Shown piece after piece: positions 49,027-58,545 of a stretch of DNA of 64,000 nt. The notes beneath the pieces are model-generated. The model did not search any database. It had not been told where the DNA came from and saw only the letters and a list, made by a program, of their open reading frames with translations. Position 1 is the stretch's first letter, and every line of letters begins with the position of its first letter. The translations under genes were made by a program, and so were the position numbers. Source of the DNA: an uncultured Pluralibacter sp. (lineage in GTDB: Bacteria > Pseudomonadota > Gammaproteobacteria > Enterobacterales > Enterobacteriaceae); NCBI RefSeq assembly GCF_913775985.1, contig NZ_CAJYMB010000096.1:160609-224608 (forward strand), given 5' to 3'.

Positions 49027-52000
49027 CAACATTTCCCCCCTTTGAGTATACCAGTTTCACCATCTAGCTTGCCGCGTCTTCCTAACTCACCACCACCCCA
49101 TATATCACGTCCGCCTTTCCCTGTTGGATGGTATAATGCGTGATTATTAGCATGATCAAGCCGATCTACAAGCGTTAATCGTCCTATTATTTCATGATGA
49201 TGCCAAGTCAAATCCGCCGGGCTAGATCCCATATTTGGATTTTTCATCCAATTTGATAGTGATGGGTATCGCCGTAGCATATCTCGCCTGAAAGCTGAGT
49301 TTGTATTCATTTCATTAATAAATATTTTATTCGCCCTATTAAATTGAACTCCATCACTCGAGAAGTAGTTTTTGGGGTCAATCGTAAAATCAAAGAATGA
49401 GTTATACTTCCCATTATTAGGCCGTGTAGCCAATCCAAGCGGATCAATCCACCCCAGCGGATTCGGCCCATACTGATAAAGATTCCAGCCCCCCGCCAGC
49501 CCAATCGGATCCTGAACCGTGAACCGCCCGACCTGCGGATCGTAATACCGGAACAGATTATAGTGCAGTCCCGTCTCGCTGTCAGCGTACTGTCCGGCAT
49601 AGCGCAGCGGCTGGTGGGTGAGCGAGGTGCCGCAGGCAAGGTCGTAAAAGCCCGCCGTCTGGCGGGTGACTTCCCCGAAGCTGCCGTACTGGCCGCTCCA
49701 CTGCAGCGCGCCGCTTTCGTCGGTGGCCTCCAGCGGCGCCCCGTTCAGGTCGGTGCTGAACCACAGAATCTCGCCCCGCTGGCCGTCAGCCCGGTGGTCA
49801 ATCCGCGCCAGCGGGCTGTAGGCCTCGTTCGGGTCGTAAATGTATGTCCGGCACCGGCCGTTATGCTCCTGCTCCTGCAGCAGCCGGTAGCCCTGCCACA
49901 GGAAGCGGGTCTCGGTGGTGCCGCGTTGGGTGGTCACCGTTTTACGGGTGCGCCTGCCCAGGGCGTCATAGCGATAGCGTGCGGTGAATGTGCCTTCCGG
50001 CCCGGTGCCCTCTGCCCGTATCAGCCGGTTTTCCGCGTCGTAAGCGTAGCGCTGCTCGTGCGGGCCGCTGCGGCGGCTGACCAGGTTGCCCCACCAGTCG
50101 TACTGCATAAGCAGGCCCTGCCAGCGGGTCAGGCGGTTGTCCGCTGCGGGCGGGCCATCGTCCGCCAGCAGGTTGTCGGCGCTGTCGTAGCGGAACGCCG
50201 CCGTGCTGTGGCCCTGGCGCGCCTCGTAGTGTTTCAGGAGCCGCCCTTCGGCATCGTAGCTAAAGAGGAGGCTGCCGCGCAGGGTGTCGCTGACGTCGGA
50301 CAGCTCGCCCCGCCCGGTGTAGTTAAAGATGCGTTCGAACAGGGCCCGCTCCGGCAGTTCAGGCTCGCTGGTGAAGGCGCTGCGCTGCAGGGTCCGCCTG
50401 CCGAGGCTGTCGTACCGCCGTGTCTGGACCCGCGGGCCCTGGCTGCGGGAGATTTCCCGGTGCAGGCGGTCGCGGGTAAACTCAGAGACCGTCTGCCGGT
50501 TAAAGCGCACGGCGCTGACGTGGCCCGAGCCGTAGTGCAGCCAGCCCAGCTGCTGCCCGCCGGGCAGGGTCAGCTGCGTGAGGTTGTCGAGGGCGTCATA
50601 CTGCTGGCCGAGCGTCCCGTTGACGCCGGACTCTTCGAGCAGCCTTCCCGCCGCGTCAAAGGTAAAGCGTACCTCATCCGCTTCGATGCCCCTGGCGGCG
50701 CCTTCCTCCGTCGGCGTCCTGACCAGCGCGGTCAGCCGCCCGCCGGGGCCGCGGCGGTAGCGGTACTCCGCGTCCCGCGTTGCGCGCCCGGTGAGCAGGC
50801 CGCCGTCGTCATAGCGGAAGGCCTGCATGCGCCGGGGAAGGCCGCCGTCGCCGTCGGGTTTACCACTCTCCAGCAGGGTGCCGAGCAGCCCCTGCTGGTT
50901 CCACTCCATCTGCAGCGAGGTGTCATCCGGGCGGGTTTCGCTGAGGACCCTGCCCGCCGGGTCGTACGTGAAGAGGTATTCGCCGCCGTTGCCGTTCTCC
51001 AGGCGCAGCAGGTTGCCCCGGGCGTCGTAGTGCCAGCGGCGGGTGACGCCGGAGCGGTCTGTCTGGCTCAGCGGCAGCCCCAGGCGGCTATATGTCCAGG
51101 TGACTTCCGTTTCCAGCGGGTCGCGCCAGGCTACGGGCTGGCCGCGCGCGTTCCATACCAGCGTCTCCCGGCTGCCGTCGGCGCGGACAACGGCGGTCAG
51201 CTGGCCTGCAGCGTTCCACTCCCGGCGGGTGACGCTGCCCTCCGCGTCCTCGCTGCTGATAAGCTGCCCGAAGCGGTCATACGCGAAGCGGGTGACGGAG
51301 CCGGAGCAGTCGGTGCGGCGCGTCAGCAGCCCCTGGCGGCTCCATTCCAGCAGGACGTCGCCGCCGCTCCCGTCGGTAATGCGCTCGGGCAGCGTTTCTT
51401 CGTCGTCGGGATAGTGATACGCGGTGGCGTGGTTCAGGGCGTCGCTTTCCGCCAGCAGGCGGCCCTGCAGGTCATACGTGGCGCGGGTGATGCTGCCGTC
51501 CGGGTACTGCGTCATGGCAATCCGGTCGGTGTTGCGGAACCAGTGGTAGCGGGTGGTGCGGCCCGCCGGGTCGGTCTCTGCGGTCATTCGCCCGTAGCGG
51601 TCCCACTGGCTTCGGCGAATGGCGCCGCCGGGGAGGATGACGTCGCACAGCTCGCCGTCGCGGTACGCCAGGCCGGTCTGACGGCCGTCGTAGTCCGTAA
51701 AGCGGGCGACGCGGCCGTCCTCGTCGATAATCCACCGCGCCACCGCGCCGTCGTCGCGGCGCGCCTGGCGGCGGCCCGCGCTAAAATCGTAGTCGACCCG
51801 GAGTTCCTCCCCGGCGCCGCTGCGGTAGGCAATGACGCGCGGCAGGCCGTCAATGCTCTTCCACAGGTATTCGCTGACCAGGCCGCTGCCGTCCTCGTGG
51901 CTGCGCAGCAGGCCGGCGCCGTCGCCGCCGTCGTACCAGCTGAAGCGGCGGCGCACCGGGCCGCCGCGCCCGGTGACCGTCACCAGCCGGGCCGCGTCGT

Positions 52001-53279
52001 CGTAGTCGTAGCTGACCAGGCAGACCTCATCATCCAGCCAGGCCCCGGCCAGGCGCACCTGTCCGCTGACGGTCAGGTAGCGACAGGCGACGCTTTGCCC
52101 CGCGCTGTCGGTGAGCGAGCGCAGCGTGTTGTCTTCATTCCACGTCAGCAGGATATCGTTGCCGCAGGGCTCGCTGAGGCGCAGCGGCAGGGAGGGCGCA
52201 TCTTCGCGCAGCGGCGGATAGTGCCAGCGCTCGCCGCTGACGTCATACACCGACCAGCCGCCGTCCTGATGGTGCTCCAGCCAGCGCTTCTCCGGCGCGC
52301 AGAAGGTACGCTGCCCTTTCGGCACCATCGGGAAGGAGACGTAGTCGCCCGAGGGCGCGCGCCACACCAGCCCGTCCTGCCAGCGTTCGAGGCGGGTTTC
52401 CCAGAACAGGCTCCAGCCGCGGCCCAGCACGCTGTCGCCGGGGCTGCCGCTGCGCCAGTACCGCTGCCAGCGCACCGGCAGGCGGGAGGGCAGGACGAAG
52501 TCCAGCTCGTCATCGCCGGACAGAAACTTCTGGCCGCTGACGATATCCACCGGGCGGGCGATAATCCCCACGGCGGCGGTGCCGGTCATCAGCGCCCCGG
52601 CGCGGCAGGCCGTGCGGGCCAGCCTGTTGATGCCGGGGATTTTGCTGAGCAGTTTGCCCAGCGCGCCGGCTTTTCCGGCGGCGCCGCCCCAGCCGCCCGC
52701 CAGTCCGGCAAACAGCAGCGTCAGGTCGGAGGCCTTATACAGCCATTCCGGGACCTCAGGGCTGACGGCCAGGGTGGGCTGCGGGTCACCGCCGATGCGC
52801 ACGTTGCCTGAGCCGGTCATTACCCTGCCCCCGCAGGTGGTCCGGTCGCCGAGGCGCGCCGCCGGGAAGCCGTTAATAAACACCCGCGACGACCCTTCGG
52901 CCATCTGCTGCGAGCCGGCGTCCTTCGCGCAGTCCACCATGCTGCCAGTGGCAATGGCGGCGGGCCTGCCGTTGATAAAGACGTCGGGGGAGCCGGTAAT
53001 AATGGCGCCGCTCTTCGCCATGCTGGCCGCACCCGCGTCCGCAATGGCGTCCCTGGCCGCGGTCGCCAGCTCGCCGGTGAGGTAGCCTACCGCCAGGCTG
53101 CCGCCCACCAGCAGCACGCCGATGCCGAGGCAGGATGACGCCAGGCCGGCAAGCATCATCGCGCCGGCCGCAATGCCGCCCGCGACGGCGATGAGCCCGC
53201 CCACAATCGTTCCGGCAATCATGCCGGCGAGCGCGCGGGAGTGGCCGATGTCGTCCCCGACGCGGGCGGCTTCAAACAT
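49026..53279 (-). CDS. rhs: T6SS Rhs effector with prePAAR, PAAR and WHH nuclease tip
   Basis: A 1417-residue effector. Residues 3-12 are a prePAAR motif (AARVGDDIGH); two hydrophobic helices span about 16-70; a PAAR domain spans about 85-175 (GSPDVFINGRPAA, FINGFPAARLGDRTTCGG). Then come the Rhs/YD repeat shell and the core end DPIGLAGGWNLYQYGPNPLG, WIDPLGL. The last 134 residues are the toxin, with DLTWHHHE at 1357-1364 (Trp1359, His1360) and LDHANNHALYHPTGKGGRDIWG, an HNH/WHH nuclease. The tip DNA is much AT-richer than the core, a sign of tip exchange. The Eag chaperone gene precedes it, the immunity gene overlaps its end. Confidence 0.93.
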   Translation of the reverse strand: MFEAARVGDDIGHSRALAGMIAGTIVGGLIAVAGGIAAGAMMLAGLASSCLGIGVLLVGGSLAVGYLTGELATAARDAIADAGAASMAKSGAIITGSPDVFINGRPAAIATGSMVDCAKDAGSQQMAEGSSRVFINGFPAARLGDRTTCGGRVMTGSGNVRIGGDPQPTLAVSPEVPEWLYKASDLTLLFAGLAGGWGGAAGKAGALGKLLSKIPGINRLARTACRAGALMTGTAAVGIIARPVDIVSGQKFLSGDDELDFVLPSRLPVRWQRYWRSGSPGDSVLGRGWSLFWETRLERWQDGLVWRAPSGDYVSFPMVPKGQRTFCAPEKRWLEHHQDGGWSVYDVSGERWHYPPLREDAPSLPLRLSEPCGNDILLTWNEDNTLRSLTDSAGQSVACRYLTVSGQVRLAGAWLDDEVCLVSYDYDDAARLVTVTGRGGPVRRRFSWYDGGDGAGLLRSHEDGSGLVSEYLWKSIDGLPRVIAYRSGAGEELRVDYDFSAGRRQARRDDGAVARWIIDEDGRVARFTDYDGRQTGLAYRDGELCDVILPGGAIRRSQWDRYGRMTAETDPAGRTTRYHWFRNTDRIAMTQYPDGSITRATYDLQGRLLAESDALNHATAYHYPDDEETLPERITDGSGGDVLLEWSRQGLLTRRTDCSGSVTRFAYDRFGQLISSEDAEGSVTRREWNAAGQLTAVVRADGSRETLVWNARGQPVAWRDPLETEVTWTYSRLGLPLSQTDRSGVTRRWHYDARGNLLRLENGNGGEYLFTYDPAGRVLSETRPDDTSLQMEWNQQGLLGTLLESGKPDGDGGLPRRMQAFRYDDGGLLTGRATRDAEYRYRRGPGGRLTALVRTPTEEGAARGIEADEVRFTFDAAGRLLEESGVNGTLGQQYDALDNLTQLTLPGGQQLGWLHYGSGHVSAVRFNRQTVSEFTRDRLHREISRSQGPRVQTRRYDSLGRRTLQRSAFTSEPELPERALFERIFNYTGRGELSDVSDTLRGSLLFSYDAEGRLLKHYEARQGHSTAAFRYDSADNLLADDGPPAADNRLTRWQGLLMQYDWWGNLVSRRSGPHEQRYAYDAENRLIRAEGTGPEGTFTARYRYDALGRRTRKTVTTQRGTTETRFLWQGYRLLQEQEHNGRCRTYIYDPNEAYSPLARIDHRADGQRGEILWFSTDLNGAPLEATDESGALQWSGQYGSFGEVTRQTAGFYDLACGTSLTHQPLRYAGQYADSETGLHYNLFRYYDPQVGRFTVQDPIGLAGGWNLYQYGPNPLGWIDPLGLATRPNNGKYNSFFDFTIDPKNYFSSDGVQFNRANKIFINEMNTNSAFRRDMLRRYPSLSNWMKNPNMGSSPADLTWHHHEIIGRLTLVDRLDHANNHALYHPTGKGGRDIWGGGELGRRGKLDGETGILKGGKC

Positions 53280-53297
53280 GGCAATTGTCCTTAATTG

Positions 53298-53735
53298 TCA
53301 GTCGTTAAAGTGAAAGCTGGCGAGCAGCGCCTGAAAGCGCCGGCCGTCAGCGTCGGTTAGCGCGGCGCTGCCGGTCATGGTAAAGACCAGAACGTGGTTT
53401 TCGCCGGTATTAAATACGGCCTGCTGCTGAAAAACGGGTTTACCGTCGCGCAGGAAGCGGGCGTGCACGCACTCGCCCTGCAGCAGGTTATCCCCGAGCG
53501 CGGCGGGCTCGCGCCGGGACAGCATCCAGCCCTTGAGGTGCTTTTCCAGTAATGCCAGCTGGCGGTCAATATACGCCGCCAGGGCCTCACCGTTATTCAG
53601 GCTGTCGCGGGAGATATTAAATGCCGGGGTATTTTCACCGGGCAGGGTCAGAATATTAACGGTGCGGTCCTGATAGTGCCCGGGCACGGTAATATTACCC
53701 TCGGTAAATCGGCAGAGGGCGTGGCCTGAAGACAT
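53298..53735 (-). CDS. eagR: Eag chaperone (DcrB/DUF1795 family) for the Rhs effector
   Basis: A 145-residue protein with the DUF1795 pattern: FTEGNITVPGHYQDRTVNIL, then LLEKHLKGWML and a C-terminal VFTMTGSAALTDADGRRF. Eag chaperones hold the prePAAR helices of T6SS effectors and load them on VgrG. The start at 53735 is used because the longer frame's lead is not conserved in feel. It lies 18 bases before rhs. No vgrG or other T6SS gene is in the window. Confidence 0.88.
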   Translation of the reverse strand: MSSGHALCRFTEGNITVPGHYQDRTVNILTLPGENTPAFNISRDSLNNGEALAAYIDRQLALLEKHLKGWMLSRREPAALGDNLLQGECVHARFLRDGKPVFQQQAVFNTGENHVLVFTMTGSAALTDADGRRFQALLASFHFND

Positions 53736-54129
53736 GATGCGATATTCCCTGTTTGTCAAAAGCCTTAATCCTGCCACAGGGTGAACCGGATAACCACCTT
53801 ATAAATAATAAGTGTTTATTTTTGTTTTTCTTTGTATATCATTGTTTTTAAAGATTTTTAGTTATTTTGATATTCTCTTATTTCTTATTTTTCGGATTTT
53901 TTCTGCGTATTAACACGTTCAATTAACTCGTGATATTAACGCCTTTATTTAATTTAAATAGATAATCGCGAATTCGGATAATAAGTGTAACGCTCGCTCA
54001 TGTGCAGGGGGCGGTTATCTACCGATAGGCTAACCTGCTTCTCCGACCAGGGATGAGGGATTAACCTTGAAATATTAGCAACTAACCGAAGGGTTATGAT
54101 ATCAGTAGTCCTGTTGTCTTAAAATATAG
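53736..54129. other. AT-rich intergenic region upstream of the Eag-rhs operon
   Basis: About 390 bases, very AT-rich (53790-53970), holding the eagR-rhs promoter. No gene, transposase or insertion end recognised. Confidence 0.4.
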
Positions 54130-54419
54130 CCTGTTGCCAGGCTACAGCGAGGGCCCACTCTTCCGGCAACCCGTTCATTCAGAAATCTTGACGAGGCTGA
54201 AATCCTCACCACTAAAGTGCTGAGAGCCCATAAAAATGAGATGGCAATGTTCGTTAAATTCCAGCCGAAAGGTGTTCCATGGCGGAAAAGATTTCTATGC
54301 ACTTTTCACAGCCTACAGGGATTGTGGTCAAAAGAGGAAGCTCAGACGCCAGGAACTGTTACCGTGTTGAGGTATGGATAGCGCTTACCGGGTACAACGG
54401 TAAGCCTTTTTTATACTGA
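54130..54419 (+). pseudogene. Broken RNase A-like (CdiA-CT type) toxin tip
   Basis: One frame from 54130 reads PVARLQRGPTLPATRSFRNL, then DEAEILTTKVLRAHKNEMA. A second frame from 54279 reads ISMHFSQPTGIVVKRGSSDA and CYRVEVWIALTGYNGKPFLY. Joined by one frameshift near 54270-54300 they resemble the bacterial RNase A-like toxin domain (SF..L..AE....VL..N, G..V.RG, V.V.L...GYY). The 46-residue second frame has its own AAAGG before ATG by chance or reuse. It directly precedes an intact CdiI-like immunity gene. Confidence 0.55.
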
Positions 54420-54442
54420 CGTCGATGCCTCTGGAGTGAATA

Positions 54443-54790
54443 ATGATGAAGCAGCATGATCAATCGCTGGAACTGGATAATCTGATTTGTAACTATTTCG
54501 GGCATGATTACGATCTGATTGATGACAGTGAGGCTCTCCAGCCCAAAATTGATGCCTACAACCGGCAATCGGGGAAAGCAATGCAGAGGGCTCTCCTCGA
54601 CGATATTGACGATTTTCTTGCCCTGGGGGACGCGCTCAATTTAGCCTTCAGTAAAAGGTATGGCGTCTATTTTGATCCCTTACTGTGGGGCATTACTGCT
54701 CGTGATTTTCTGGTTCTGGTCCAGGATCAGGTTCAGATCGCCTTACGACATCCTGATAAAACTGACGCCCCCCCGCCCGACGCTGATTAA
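54443..54790 (+). CDS. CdiI_2-type immunity protein
   Basis: A 115-residue acidic protein with the CdiI_2 immunity pattern: LDNLICNYFGHDYDLID near the start, RALLDDIDDFLAL in the middle, then GVYFDPLLWGITARDFLVLV. Such proteins protect against contact-dependent RNase toxins. GGAG lies seven bases before ATG. Its toxin, just upstream on the same strand, is broken, so it survives as an orphan immunity gene. Confidence 0.75.
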   Translation: MMKQHDQSLELDNLICNYFGHDYDLIDDSEALQPKIDAYNRQSGKAMQRALLDDIDDFLALGDALNLAFSKRYGVYFDPLLWGITARDFLVLVQDQVQIALRHPDKTDAPPPDAD

Positions 54791-54841
54791 AGAGAATTAT
54801 ATGCGCTTCCCTTTTTAAAATGGGAGCCGCTGAGATGTGTC

Positions 54842-54904
54842 TTTTTCTGATTCAGGCACAGCCGGAAGGAAATAGCCGGACGGGCAGAACGCCGCCCGGC
54901 GAAA
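54842..54904. repeat. Direct repeat, right copy, at the toxin island edge
   Basis: Second copy (63 bases) of the element at 47182-47242. It ends 16 bases from the stop of the aldo/keto reductase gene, and on the minus strand its hairpin could end that gene's transcript. Confidence 0.8.
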
Positions 54905-54920
54905 AGCGCGGTGGAAAACC

Positions 54921-55799
54921 TTATTCGGGCCGGTTGTCCGTCAGCGCATTGAGCACGCGCAGCGATGCTTCCGGCAGGGTCAATGCGGCGGCGGCGAGGT
55001 TTTCCCGCAGGTGGCCGAGAGACGAGGTGCCGGGGATCAGTAGCAGGTTGGGCGAGCGCTGCAGCAGCCAGGCCAGCGCCACCTGCATCGGCGTGGCGTC
55101 CAGCGACGCGGCCACCGCGTTCAGGGTCTCGGAGTGCAGCGGGGTAAAGCCGCCCAGCGGGAAGAAAGGCACGTAGGGAATGCCCTGCGCGGCCAGCGTA
55201 TCGATCAGCGCGTCGTCCTGGCGATTAGCCACGTTGTAAAAGTTCTGCACGCAGGCGATGTCGGTCATCTTCAGGCCGTCCGCCACCTGCTTCGCGGTGA
55301 CGTTGCTCAGGCCGATATGGCGAATCAGCCCGCGCTCTTTCAGGGCGAGCAGCGCTTCGAGCTGCGGCTCCAGCGGGCCTTCCTCCGGGCCGCTCGCGCC
55401 GTGCATGCTGCGCAGGTTAACCACGTCCAGCACCTCCAGCCCGAGGTGGCGCAGGTTGTCTTCCACCGCGCGGGTTAGCTCGGCGGGGGAGAACGCGGGC
55501 AGCCAGCTGCCTTTATCATCCCGGCGCGCGCCGACTTTGGTGACGATGGTCAGGCCGTCGGCATAGGGATGCAGCGCTTTTTTAATCAGCTGGTTGGTGA
55601 CGTAGGGGCCGTAAAAGTCGGAGGTGTCGATGTGGTTGACGCCAGCGTCAACGGCGGCCTGTAAAACCTGTACGGCGGCCTGCTCATCTTTCGGCGGCCC
55701 GAAAACCCCAGGCCCGGCCAGCTGCATGGCGCCGTAGCCGAGACGATAAACGTCGCGATCCCCGAGAGTGAAGCGGCCGGACTGTGTAACGCTGGACAT
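54921..55799 (-). CDS. pdxI: Aldo/keto reductase, pyridoxal reductase type (PdxI/YdbC)
   Basis: A 292-residue AKR with strong likeness to E. coli PdxI (YdbC): LGYGAMQLAGPGVFGPP, HIDTSDFYGPYVTNQLI, LDVVNLRSMHG, GLSNVTAKQV, YVPFFPLGGFTPL and RSPNLLLIPGTSS. The tyrosine in FYGP and Asp in IDTSD are catalytic. It reduces pyridoxal to pyridoxine with NADPH. It stands alone. Confidence 0.88.
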   Translation of the reverse strand: MSSVTQSGRFTLGDRDVYRLGYGAMQLAGPGVFGPPKDEQAAVQVLQAAVDAGVNHIDTSDFYGPYVTNQLIKKALHPYADGLTIVTKVGARRDDKGSWLPAFSPAELTRAVEDNLRHLGLEVLDVVNLRSMHGASGPEEGPLEPQLEALLALKERGLIRHIGLSNVTAKQVADGLKMTDIACVQNFYNVANRQDDALIDTLAAQGIPYVPFFPLGGFTPLHSETLNAVAASLDATPMQVALAWLLQRSPNLLLIPGTSSLGHLRENLAAAALTLPEASLRVLNALTDNRPE

Positions 55800-55914
55800 A
55801 GCAATCTCCTGATAGTGGCGGTGTCGGCTAAGTGTAACGCCGCTGGAGCAAGAATAAAGAAGAGAAAGCGCAACAAGATGTGCGGCAGGGGAGCCTGCCG
55901 CAGGCGGGGAAGGA

Positions 55915-57144
55915 TTAGCTAAAGAACATCACCGACACGCAGAGAATACCGATAATCAGCGTAATCAGGCTGCCGATGGAGCGATACGGCTTGAGAGCCG
56001 GGAACAGATACGTTGCCGCAGTCGGCATAATAAACAGGATCATGGCGATCAGCGGGCCGCTGATGGCGTAAATCATCGAGATAGCGTTCGGATTAATGCA
56101 GCAGATCAGGAACGTCACCGTCGACACCAGCATGATCGACACCGCGCGGTTAAAGGCGCGGCTTTTACGCACGCCCACCTGATTGAGGGAGGCGCGCACG
56201 ATTTCGCTGGCCCCTTCAATCACGCCGAAATAGGTGCCGAGGAACGATTTCGACATGGCGACAATCGCCACGACGATTCCGGAAACCGCCAGCCAGTGCG
56301 GCGCGGAGGGCAGCATCGCCAGCGCGGACAGAATCGTCACCCCTTCATCTTTGGCGTGGGTAATGTAGCTCTCCGGGATCGCCAGCAGGCAGCTGAAGAC
56401 GAAGAACAGCACGCTCAGGCAGATGATCAGATAGGCAACGCGCATGATTTTTTTGCATTTATCCATCGCGCCGTCGCCGAATTTCTCCCGCCGGTCGATG
56501 GCGAAGGTGGAGATAATCGGGGTATGGCTAAACGCAAAAACCATCACCGGAATAGAGAGCCAGACCTGATGCAGAGTGTTGGCATTCAGGGTGAGCTGGC
56601 CGCTGAAGCGCGCGGGCTGCCAGTCGCCGGTTAAATAAATAGAAAGGAAAAGGAAGTAGGCAATCAGCGGAAACACCAGGAAGCCCATCACTTTCAGGGT
56701 GGCGTGGCGGCCCATCAGGAAGATCAGGTTCAGCACCAGCACTACCCCGAGGCTCACCAGCATTCTGACGCCGAGGGTCATCGATATGTGCTTCGCCAGC
56801 TGCTCGGTCAGGGAGTTGGTTATCGCCACGGCGTAAATCAGCACCACCACAAAGAAGGCGATAAAGTACAGGGCGGTGATCAGGTTACCGACCTTCTGCC
56901 CGTAGTAGTGTTTTACGGCACCGGTGATCCCGACATTGGCGGGCAGGTTGGCGGAGAGAATAAACTGGCACAGGGCGCGGTGCGGCCAGTAGGTCATCGG
57001 CCAGGCTACCAGGGCAGTAATAAGGAGCACCATCGATCCGGCGGATCCGAGCTGAATAGGCAGGAACAGGGTGCCGGCTCCTACCGCAGTACCATATAGT
57101 GCGAAACTCCACAGCGTTTCGTCTTTTGACCAGATTTTCGACAT
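55915..57144 (-). CDS. yqeG: YqeG-type amino acid transporter (HAAAP family)
   Basis: A 409-residue, 11-helix transporter, the exact length of E. coli YqeG when the start MSKIWSKDETLW is used. Very similar stretches are FALYGTAVGAGTLFLPIQLG, FAFSHTPIISTFAIDRREK and AMSKSFLGTYFGVIEGA. It belongs to the serine/threonine-type SdaC/TdcC group. The ribosome site is weak. It is divergent from yqeF, as in E. coli. Confidence 0.92.
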   Translation of the reverse strand: MSKIWSKDETLWSFALYGTAVGAGTLFLPIQLGSAGSMVLLITALVAWPMTYWPHRALCQFILSANLPANVGITGAVKHYYGQKVGNLITALYFIAFFVVVLIYAVAITNSLTEQLAKHISMTLGVRMLVSLGVVLVLNLIFLMGRHATLKVMGFLVFPLIAYFLFLSIYLTGDWQPARFSGQLTLNANTLHQVWLSIPVMVFAFSHTPIISTFAIDRREKFGDGAMDKCKKIMRVAYLIICLSVLFFVFSCLLAIPESYITHAKDEGVTILSALAMLPSAPHWLAVSGIVVAIVAMSKSFLGTYFGVIEGASEIVRASLNQVGVRKSRAFNRAVSIMLVSTVTFLICCINPNAISMIYAISGPLIAMILFIMPTAATYLFPALKPYRSIGSLITLIIGILCVSVMFFS

Positions 57145-57363
57145 TTGTTGAACTTTTAAACCAGGATAATAAAAAATGAGGGCGAATTTATCATATTTCG
57201 CCCTGCCGGGGGGCGTGTTTTCATCCGCGACCGCACTTGGTGGTTTTGATGTTAAATCTGCGGCGATTCCTTTGTGATAAAACTCACTTTTCTTAAACAT
57301 CTAAAATAAAAGTTGATAACAATCCTCTACTATGTCCGGATTCATCAAGGCGGGGGAAAGGGA

Positions 57364-58542
57364 ATGAAAGACGTCGTTATCGTAGGGGCGGTACGCACGC
57401 CCATAGGCTGCTTCCAGGGCGCGCTCTCCTCCTTCACGGCCGTGGAGCTGGGCAGCGTGGTGGTCAAAGCGCTGGTGGAGCGCACCGGGCTGGATCCGAT
57501 GGCGGTGGATGAAGTGATTCTCGGCCAGGTGCTGACCGCCGGCACCGGGCAGAATCCCGCCCGCCAGTCGGCAATTAAAGGCGGCCTGCCGAATACCGTT
57601 TCCGCCATCACCATCAACGACGTCTGCGGCTCCGGCCTCAAGGCGCTGCATCTGGCTACCCAGGCCATTCAGTGCGGCGAGGCGGACGTGGTCATCGCCG
57701 GCGGCCAGGAGAACATGAGCCGCGCCCCGCATGTGTTAACCGACAGCCGCACCGGCGCGCAGCTCGGCAACAGCCAGCTGATAGACAGCCTGGTACACGA
57801 CGGCCTGTGGGATGCCTTCAACGATTACCACATGGGCGTTACCGCCGAAAACCTCGCCCGGGAGTACGGCATCAGCCGTGAACTGCAGGATGCCTGGGCG
57901 CTCAGCTCCCAGCAGAAGGCGCGGCGCGCCATTGATTCCGGCCGCTTCCGGGATGAGATAGTGCCGGTGGTTCACCTGCAGAAAAGCGGCGTCAGCCGGA
58001 TTGTCGATACCGACGAGCAGCCGCGCGCCGACGCCAGCGCCGAAGAGCTGGCCGGATTAATCCCCTCTTTTGACGCGGCGGGCTCGGTCACCGCCGGTAA
58101 CGCCTCGTCCATTAACGACGGCGCGGCGGCGGTGATGATGATGAGCGAGGCCCGGGCCGCAGAGCTTGGCCTGCCGGTGCTGGCGCGCATCCGGGCTTTT
58201 GCCAGCGTCGGGGTCGATCCGGCGCTGATGGGCATCGCCCCGGTTTACGCTACCCGGCGCTGCCTGGAGCGGGTCGGCTGGCAGCTTGCCGAGGTGGATC
58301 TGATTGAAGCCAACGAGGCGTTTGCCGCCCAGGCCATTTCCGTGGGCCGCGAGCTGGAGTGGGATCCGAGCCGGGTTAACGTCAACGGCGGGGCGATTGC
58401 CCTCGGCCACCCGATTGGCGCTTCCGGCTGCCGCATTCTGGTGTCGCTGGTGCACGAAATGATTAAGCGCGACGCCCGCAAAGGGCTGGCGACGCTGTGT
58501 ATCGGCGGCGGTCAGGGGGTTGCGCTGGCGGTGGAGCGCTAA
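57364..58542 (+). CDS. yqeF: Acetyl-CoA acetyltransferase (YqeF/AtoB thiolase)
   Basis: A 392-residue thiolase. The ATG at 57364 follows GGGAAAGGG. The nucleophile Cys is in [11 protein letters not shown], His in [15 protein letters not shown], and the second Cys in LCIGGGQG. It joins or cleaves acetoacetyl-CoA. The gene order with yqeG, and kduI beyond, is that of E. coli. Confidence 0.93.
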   Translation: MKDVVIVGAVRTPIGCFQGALSSFTAVELGSVVVKALVERTGLDPMAVDEVILGQVLTAGTGQNPARQSAIKGGLPNTVSAITINDVCGSGLKALHLATQAIQCGEADVVIAGGQENMSRAPHVLTDSRTGAQLGNSQLIDSLVHDGLWDAFNDYHMGVTAENLAREYGISRELQDAWALSSQQKARRAIDSGRFRDEIVPVVHLQKSGVSRIVDTDEQPRADASAEELAGLIPSFDAAGSVTAGNASSINDGAAAVMMMSEARAAELGLPVLARIRAFASVGVDPALMGIAPVYATRRCLERVGWQLAEVDLIEANEAFAAQAISVGRELEWDPSRVNVNGGAIALGHPIGASGCRILVSLVHEMIKRDARKGLATLCIGGGQGVALAVER

Positions 58543-58545
58543 GCG

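Noticed and set aside
49563-52811. 1082-codon open frame on the plus strand opposite rhs
   Set aside because: It is an antisense shadow of a long GC-rich gene: Ala/Val/Gln-rich, no domain, no ribosome site. The minus-strand Rhs motifs are unmistakable.
54102-54302. 66-codon minus-strand frame near the right island edge
   Set aside because: It is antisense to the RNase A-like remnant, which gives recognisable plus-strand motifs.
53780-54440. Possible insertion-sequence remnant next to the rhs operon
   Set aside because: No transposase motif or terminal inverted repeat was found; the part with coding sense reads as a toxin tip instead.
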